Origin: Mesostigma viride
Lineage: Eukaryota > Streptophyta > Mesostigmatophyceae > Mesostigmatales > Mesostigmataceae
NCBI GenBank assembly: GCA_009746045.1
Contig: RPFO01000084.1
Span: forward strand, 77,501 to 141,500
Length of the DNA stretch: 64,000 nt
Direction of reading: 5' to 3'
The position numbers and the translations under genes are program-made. The notes under the pieces are model-generated. The model saw only the letters and a program-made list of their open reading frames with translations, ran no database searches and was not told where the DNA came from. This document shows, piece by piece, positions 61,001 to 64,000 of the stretch. The first letter of the stretch is position 1. Every line of letters begins with the position of its first letter.

Positions 61001-64000
61001 ATCCCGCCCCCATCACACGTACCGGCGGCGACGTCGGGTAGTCCGAGGGGAAGTAGATGTCGAAGAAGTAGAGACCGTCATGATACGGCGTGGCGGCCGG
61101 CCCGCTCACCACCGCGCGCAGCAGGTCGACGCGGTCCTGGAAGCAGCGGACCGCAATGGAGTCTGGCGGGGCGGGGCGGGGCGGGGCGGGAAGGGAGGCA
61201 GTAGATAGGGGACAAATAAGGGACAGATCGGTGGACAGAAAGGGAACAGATAGGGGGGAGATGGATCCACAAGTTGGCACGTCGTTTCTTAAACTTCGAC
61301 TGTCTCAACTTGGTTAGACAGTCGATCGAAGCAGATCACGTGCGGCTAACGTGTTGGTAATCAGACTCCACTTTTGATGTTGCCCAATTCCTTACACAAC
61401 CACAAAGAGTTAACTGGAGCCGACTTTGTTGGTATTCTGACGTACTGACCAGGTCACAGCTGATGCCTGTATTATTTGAGGCTAGGTAAGTAGATGGCAC
61501 AGTAAGTAACTAGGGAAGTAGGGACAGCTTTGCTGGGCATCGGCAGCTGGGAGAATGAAGACAACCTTACCTGCCAAGCTTGGGTGGCAGTGGCCTCTCT
61601 ATTCGACTAAAACAACAATATTAGCCACAGTTCAAATGCTAGTAAAAACTCTATCGAAAGCTATGATGCTTACGAGCCACGCTGGATTGCGGCGTCCAAT
61701 ATAAAAAGGATTTAGACAACCAAGCTGGGGCAGCACTTGCGACTCATTTCAAAAGTAGCCTAACGTACCGGGCAGGTTGGACTGCAGCAGTGCCCACTCC
61801 TTTTGCATGCGGCGCAAAAAGCGGCGGTCGACCACCTGCAGGGGATGAAGTTGGTGGATCGCATGATCAAGCGGGTGGATGGGCCGATGGGAGCAACGAA
61901 TCATGAACTAAGCCCAAAGCCTTAAACCCTAAACCCTACCCCCCACCCCCAAAACCTGTGTTCTTCTTGAGAGGTCACGGGCAATAAATCGATGGAGCGA
62001 AGCAAGGGGTGGATGGGCAGAAACGATGGATGTGATTTGACAGAATGATTGCGGACGACATGTATTTGACGATTGGGCAAGTTCAATGGACTGAAAACAA
62101 CGTGCTCTCCGACATTCAGAGACATAGCTAGAAGCTAAAGTGATAGCGAATGCGGTAGTAGCAATATTTAAAAAAAGTGAAAAATTTAAGAACAATGATG
62201 AAAGGACAATGGGTCCCAAAGGCGCCACAACAAGAAGAATAAACACAGCCCAAATTTTGCTCTCCCACAGAACAATTCAACCCGTACGCCTTCTGAGAAA
62301 GTGGCGTCGCAAGTCCAGCACGGGCAAGATAGCCTGGACCTGCGCAAAAAGCCAAGTCCCATAAACTCGGCCTAGCCCTCACAAAGAACGAAAGTGAAGG
62401 TGAAGCACGGGTCCTCTGCAAATACCAGAGACACACACAAAAAAAGAGATAGGCCCAGCAGGCCCCCCCCCCCCCCCCAAAAAAAAAAAGCAAATAAGAA
62501 AAGGGCTGAAGCAAATGGAAAAAATGCACGACGCGCCACGCACCCCCGCCGGGAGTGACCGATCCAAGTAGACATGCCCGCAATCCTCCGCGGTGACGCT
62601 CTCCTCGCACGCAAAGCAAGGGAGGCACGACGGCAGCGCCGCGGACCCTGGGGCCGGCTCAGAGGGACCCTGCAAGGCATCCGCTGAAGCTGCCATTTCC
62701 GGCCCCACCGCCGACCCTGCATCGCCCGTAGCTTCCTTGCCGCAACTGGCATCTGCCGCCACCCCCTTCCCAGGGGTACCACTGGCGTCTGTACATGAGC
62801 CACCACCGGGCAAGGCCAGTGCGCCCTGTCCGGACCCTTGCGCTCCCCCCTCAAGGGAGCCCCCCCTTCCCCCCTTGTCCACAGATGCAGCCGCAGCGGC
62901 GGGCGACTCGGCAGATCCAGCAGCCAATGATGTCGACGTGGCTGTACCGCCTGGTCCCTCCCTGGCCGCTACCGCGTCCCCATCCACCCTACCGGACTCG
63001 CCCTCGTTGCCAGGTTCCCCGATGCCAGCACTCGCCCCCCTACCCCCCCCCTCCCGCGGAAAGAAACCTGGCTCATCATAGCCCGCAAGGTTTACAGGCC
63101 GCACATACATGGGCGACTCCGCCCCCTGTCGGGACCCTCCCAGCACGTCCAACAGCCCTGACCCCGCGCCCGCGACTTTTTCGTTCTTTTCGCTCCTTAG
63201 CGCGCCCCCTGGATGCGCCCTGGCTGGCGATGGGGACGCTCGGCTACTCGCCGCGTGCGGCGCCGCACCAACAGTGGCTGACCCCCCGCCCACTGCCGCG
63301 GTGGCCGCGCCTCCTCCAAACAGCCGACTGGCGATTCCACCCACCACCAGGGAGGCCAGGCCTTTCACACTGTCCACGACGACAGATGCAACACCGGAGG
63401 GATCGACGGTGCTGGTGCCCGTACGGTCCCCTGATGGCCCCGGGTAGCCATGCGACGAGAAAGGACCCTGGCTACTCCCCGCTGCCGCGGCCCGCCCCGC
63501 AGAAGGTTCCTCGCCACCCGCCGCGGCATCATTGTGTCCGCCAGTGGCATCAACTTCGGCATCACTCCCCGCCTCATCCCACGAGTTCTGCCCTTCCCTC
63601 GCCTGCGCATGCTGCCCCCCATGCTGCAGCTGCTGTTGTTGCTGGCTCGCGCGCAGCAGCCCCTGGAGAACGATTCGGTGGAACTGCGTCACCGCCTCCG
63701 CCGCGTTCCATCCTGCCGCTCCGCCACCTGGCGCGGTCCCGCCCATCGCAAGCGCGGCCGCCGCCGCCGCCGCGTTCGCCAGCCCGCCCCGGCCATTATA
63801 ATCTTCGCCATCGTCGTCCTCATCATTGCCACCATTGTGACGGGAGGGGCCCCGGGCGCTCCGCCCCCCACCAGTGGTACCGAATCCCCCGCCCTCGTCC
63901 TCGTCGACGGTCTCCCAGCTGGCGTCGCTGCCACCCCCATCCCCGTCGTCGTCCATCCCCTCACCGTCACTGTGGAAGCCGTCCTGCTCCTCGTCACGGC
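54794..64000 (-). CDS. UBE2O: Large ubiquitin-conjugating enzyme E2, UBE2O / UBC24 (PHO2) type, 5' end outside window
   Basis: Minus-strand exons: >64000-62544, 61835-61769, 61162-61023, 60070-59933, 59295-59237, 58335-58221, 55042-54794. All junctions are GT-AG with matching phases, giving about 860 residues in the window. The long first exon encodes an acidic, Gly/Ala/Ser-rich region with [11 protein letters not shown]. The UBC fold follows: [67 protein letters not shown] (active-site Cys in VCLSLLNTW), then [18 protein letters not shown]. The sequence is closer to plant UBC24 (PHO2, phosphate homeostasis E2 acting on transporters) than to animal UBE2O. The family acts as combined E2/E3; the substrate here is unknown. 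Confidence 0.93.
55043..58220 (-). other. E2 intron 6
   Basis: 3.2 kb with no gene. Two related blocks (55350-55560 and 57270-57615) share agcgccaggcg and agggacggaaggaa and grade into (ggcgacgg)n-type repeats (57360-57610). Two decayed copies of the exon 6 donor lie at 58063-58080 and 58128-58150. The + strand frames at 55.7-56.4 kb are not supported. Confidence 0.55.
58060..58155 (-). repeat. Copies of exon 6 end plus 5' splice site
   Basis: The true border reads AACCCACCCAAG|GTGAGGGC on the minus strand. Lower coordinates repeat it as AACGCGCCCAAG|GTGGCGGC (about 58134-58153) and AAGCCACCCAAG|GTGAGAGA (about 58062-58081). Confidence 0.75.
58221..58335 (-). CDS. UBE2O: E2 exon 6
   Basis: 115 nt, acceptor gccgcag, donor gtgagg. 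[20 protein letters not shown] and [18 protein letters not shown], matching the EGE.NS..YNE.AFL......ML.KPPK segment of UBC24. Confidence 0.95.
58336..59236 (-). other. E2 intron 5
   Basis: Contains a 37 bp minisatellite (58490-58690, four to five units of gatagcaatgaataaggaga). Nothing else recognised. Confidence 0.6.
58490..58690 (+). repeat. 37 bp minisatellite
   Basis: tgaataaggagagataacag recurs at 58534, 58571, 58608 and 58645 with small changes. Confidence 0.88.
59237..59295 (-). CDS. UBE2O: E2 exon 5
   Basis: 59 nt, acceptor cccccag, donor gtaggt. [20 protein letters not shown], the conserved LLxSIQxLxLxxxPYxNEAG block after the active site; the last codon is shared with exon 6. Confidence 0.95.
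59555..59932 (-). repeat. Five copies of exon 4 end plus 5' splice site
   Basis: The true border is AACATACTGCAG|GTAAAGGG (minus strand). Copies lie at about 59879 (CGTACTGCAG|GTGAGGGG), 59839 (CATATTGCAG|GTGATT), 59755 (TGTACTGCAG|TTGAGGG), 59613 (CGTACTGCAG|GTGTGGG) and 59564 (TGCACTGCAG|GTGAGGGG). Most of intron 4 is made of these diverged units. Confidence 0.8.
59933..60070 (-). CDS. UBE2O: E2 exon 4 (active site)
   Basis: 46 codons, phase 0, acceptor ggccgcag, donor gtaaag. [20 protein letters not shown] then [20 protein letters not shown] and SSNILQ. The Cys of [10 protein letters not shown] is the thioester site. Copies of its 3' end and donor recur in the downstream intron. Confidence 0.96.
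60157..60293 (+). mobile_element. Short retroposed insert (137 bp) with 12 bp TSD in E2 intron 3
   Basis: Flanked by ATAGACATGGAG (60145-60156, 60294-60305). Starts tgccctggtgcacctagagc, ends CTCCCAACGGAG (60267-60278) and gttgtgttcctaattaat. No tRNA-like A or B box was seen, so a classical SINE is not shown; it may be a LINE 3' derivative. Confidence 0.9.
60306..61022 (-). other. Rest of E2 intron 3
   Basis: Holds an 86 bp-spaced duplication of tcccttacattacagcgt (60877-60900 and 60967-60985) and a short repeat taagctccatgcacagat (60538 and 60567). No gene. Confidence 0.5.
61023..61162 (-). CDS. UBE2O: E2 exon 3 (UBC beta sheet)
   Basis: 140 nt, acceptor cgccag, donor gtacgt. Encodes [38 protein letters not shown] and [19 protein letters not shown] is the plant-like form of the conserved UBE2O segment. 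Confidence 0.95.
61163..61768 (-). other. E2 intron 2
   Basis: Contains a (GGGGC)n run next to the acceptor (61166-61190) and a hairpin CGACTGTCT / AGACAGTCG (61298-61325). No gene. Confidence 0.5.
61769..61835 (-). CDS. UBE2O: E2 exon 2 (start of UBC fold)
   Basis: 67 nt, acceptor ccctgcag, donor gtacgt. Encodes [20 protein letters not shown] and LP plus one base: the first helix of the UBC domain (VKKVQQEW..L in UBC24). Confidence 0.9.
61836..62543 (-). other. E2 intron 1
   Basis: Contains CCCTAAA-like units (61921-61938) and a C run followed by an A run (62464-62489), i.e. G and T runs on the coding strand. No gene. Confidence 0.5.
62544..64000 (-). CDS. UBE2O: E2 exon 1 of window (acidic, low-complexity region)
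   Basis: Open from the window edge to donor GGG|GTGCGT at 62543. Begins [20 protein letters not shown] and [13 protein letters not shown], has a QQQQQL run and [20 protein letters not shown], and ends [17 protein letters not shown] with SLPAG, which corresponds to the F-x-x-x-D-x-x-x-DHHF-like stretch before the UBC domain. The ATG at 63956 is probably internal because the frame stays open upstream. Confidence 0.82.

Noticed and set aside
62593-63447. Plus-strand frames opposite the E2 first exon
   Set aside because: Antisense of a GC-rich, Ala/Gly/Pro coding exon; the minus strand carries the conserved protein.

Overview
The window is eukaryotic nuclear DNA, most likely from a green alga or a close relative. 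This rests on spliced genes with GT-AG introns, a GC-rich coding bias, plant-like versions of both host proteins, CCCTAAA-type telomere-like scraps inside introns, and algal-style retrotransposons. No RNA gene, operon or prokaryotic feature was seen.

The left quarter (1-16.2 kb, + strand) is a copine (BONZAI-type) gene without its 5' end. Eleven exons give the end of the C2A-C2B linker, the second C2 domain, the von Willebrand A domain with its MIDAS motif, and the C-terminus. All exon phases join without a break. The introns are swollen with tandem repeats: 24, 27, 30, 40, 47, 49 and 72 bp minisatellites, (TG)n, (AACC)n and (CTGG)n. The largest is a 2.1 kb block of 78 copies of a 27 bp unit. 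It stays open in three frames and mimics 785-804 residue proteins.

The right end (54.8-64 kb, - strand) is a large ubiquitin-conjugating enzyme gene of the UBE2O / plant UBC24 (PHO2) type. Its long acidic, low-complexity first exon runs off the window. The UBC fold is spread over small exons, and the active-site Cys lies in exon 4 as counted here.

The 38 kb between them (16.7-54.4 kb) is a nested pile of transposable elements. I could resolve many insertions by their target-site duplications (TSDs) and by unfilled paralogous sites. They include L1-like LINEs with AP endonuclease and YADD reverse transcriptase, and ORF1-only (HAL1-like) elements with one intact 477-residue ORF1. Short inserts of about 120-140 bp, three piggyBac-like elements with TTAA duplications, and a hAT-like element with an 8 bp duplication are also present. 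So are a 5 kb element with CACTA termini, a head-to-tail dimer of a TG...CA-ended element, and pieces of a second LINE lineage with a zinc knuckle plus a restriction-like endonuclease domain.

Two patterns stand out. First, the LINEs, the ORF1-only elements and the short inserts all end in the same small stem-loop (CTCC-CAAC-GGAG type) followed by a TTAA-rich tail. This suggests that one reverse-transcription machinery serves all of them, and the TTAA-rich tails in turn serve as targets for piggyBac-like and LINE insertions. Second, in both host genes several introns contain repeated copies of the 3' end of the preceding exon together with its 5' splice site. Intron growth therefore seems to proceed by duplication across the exon-intron border.
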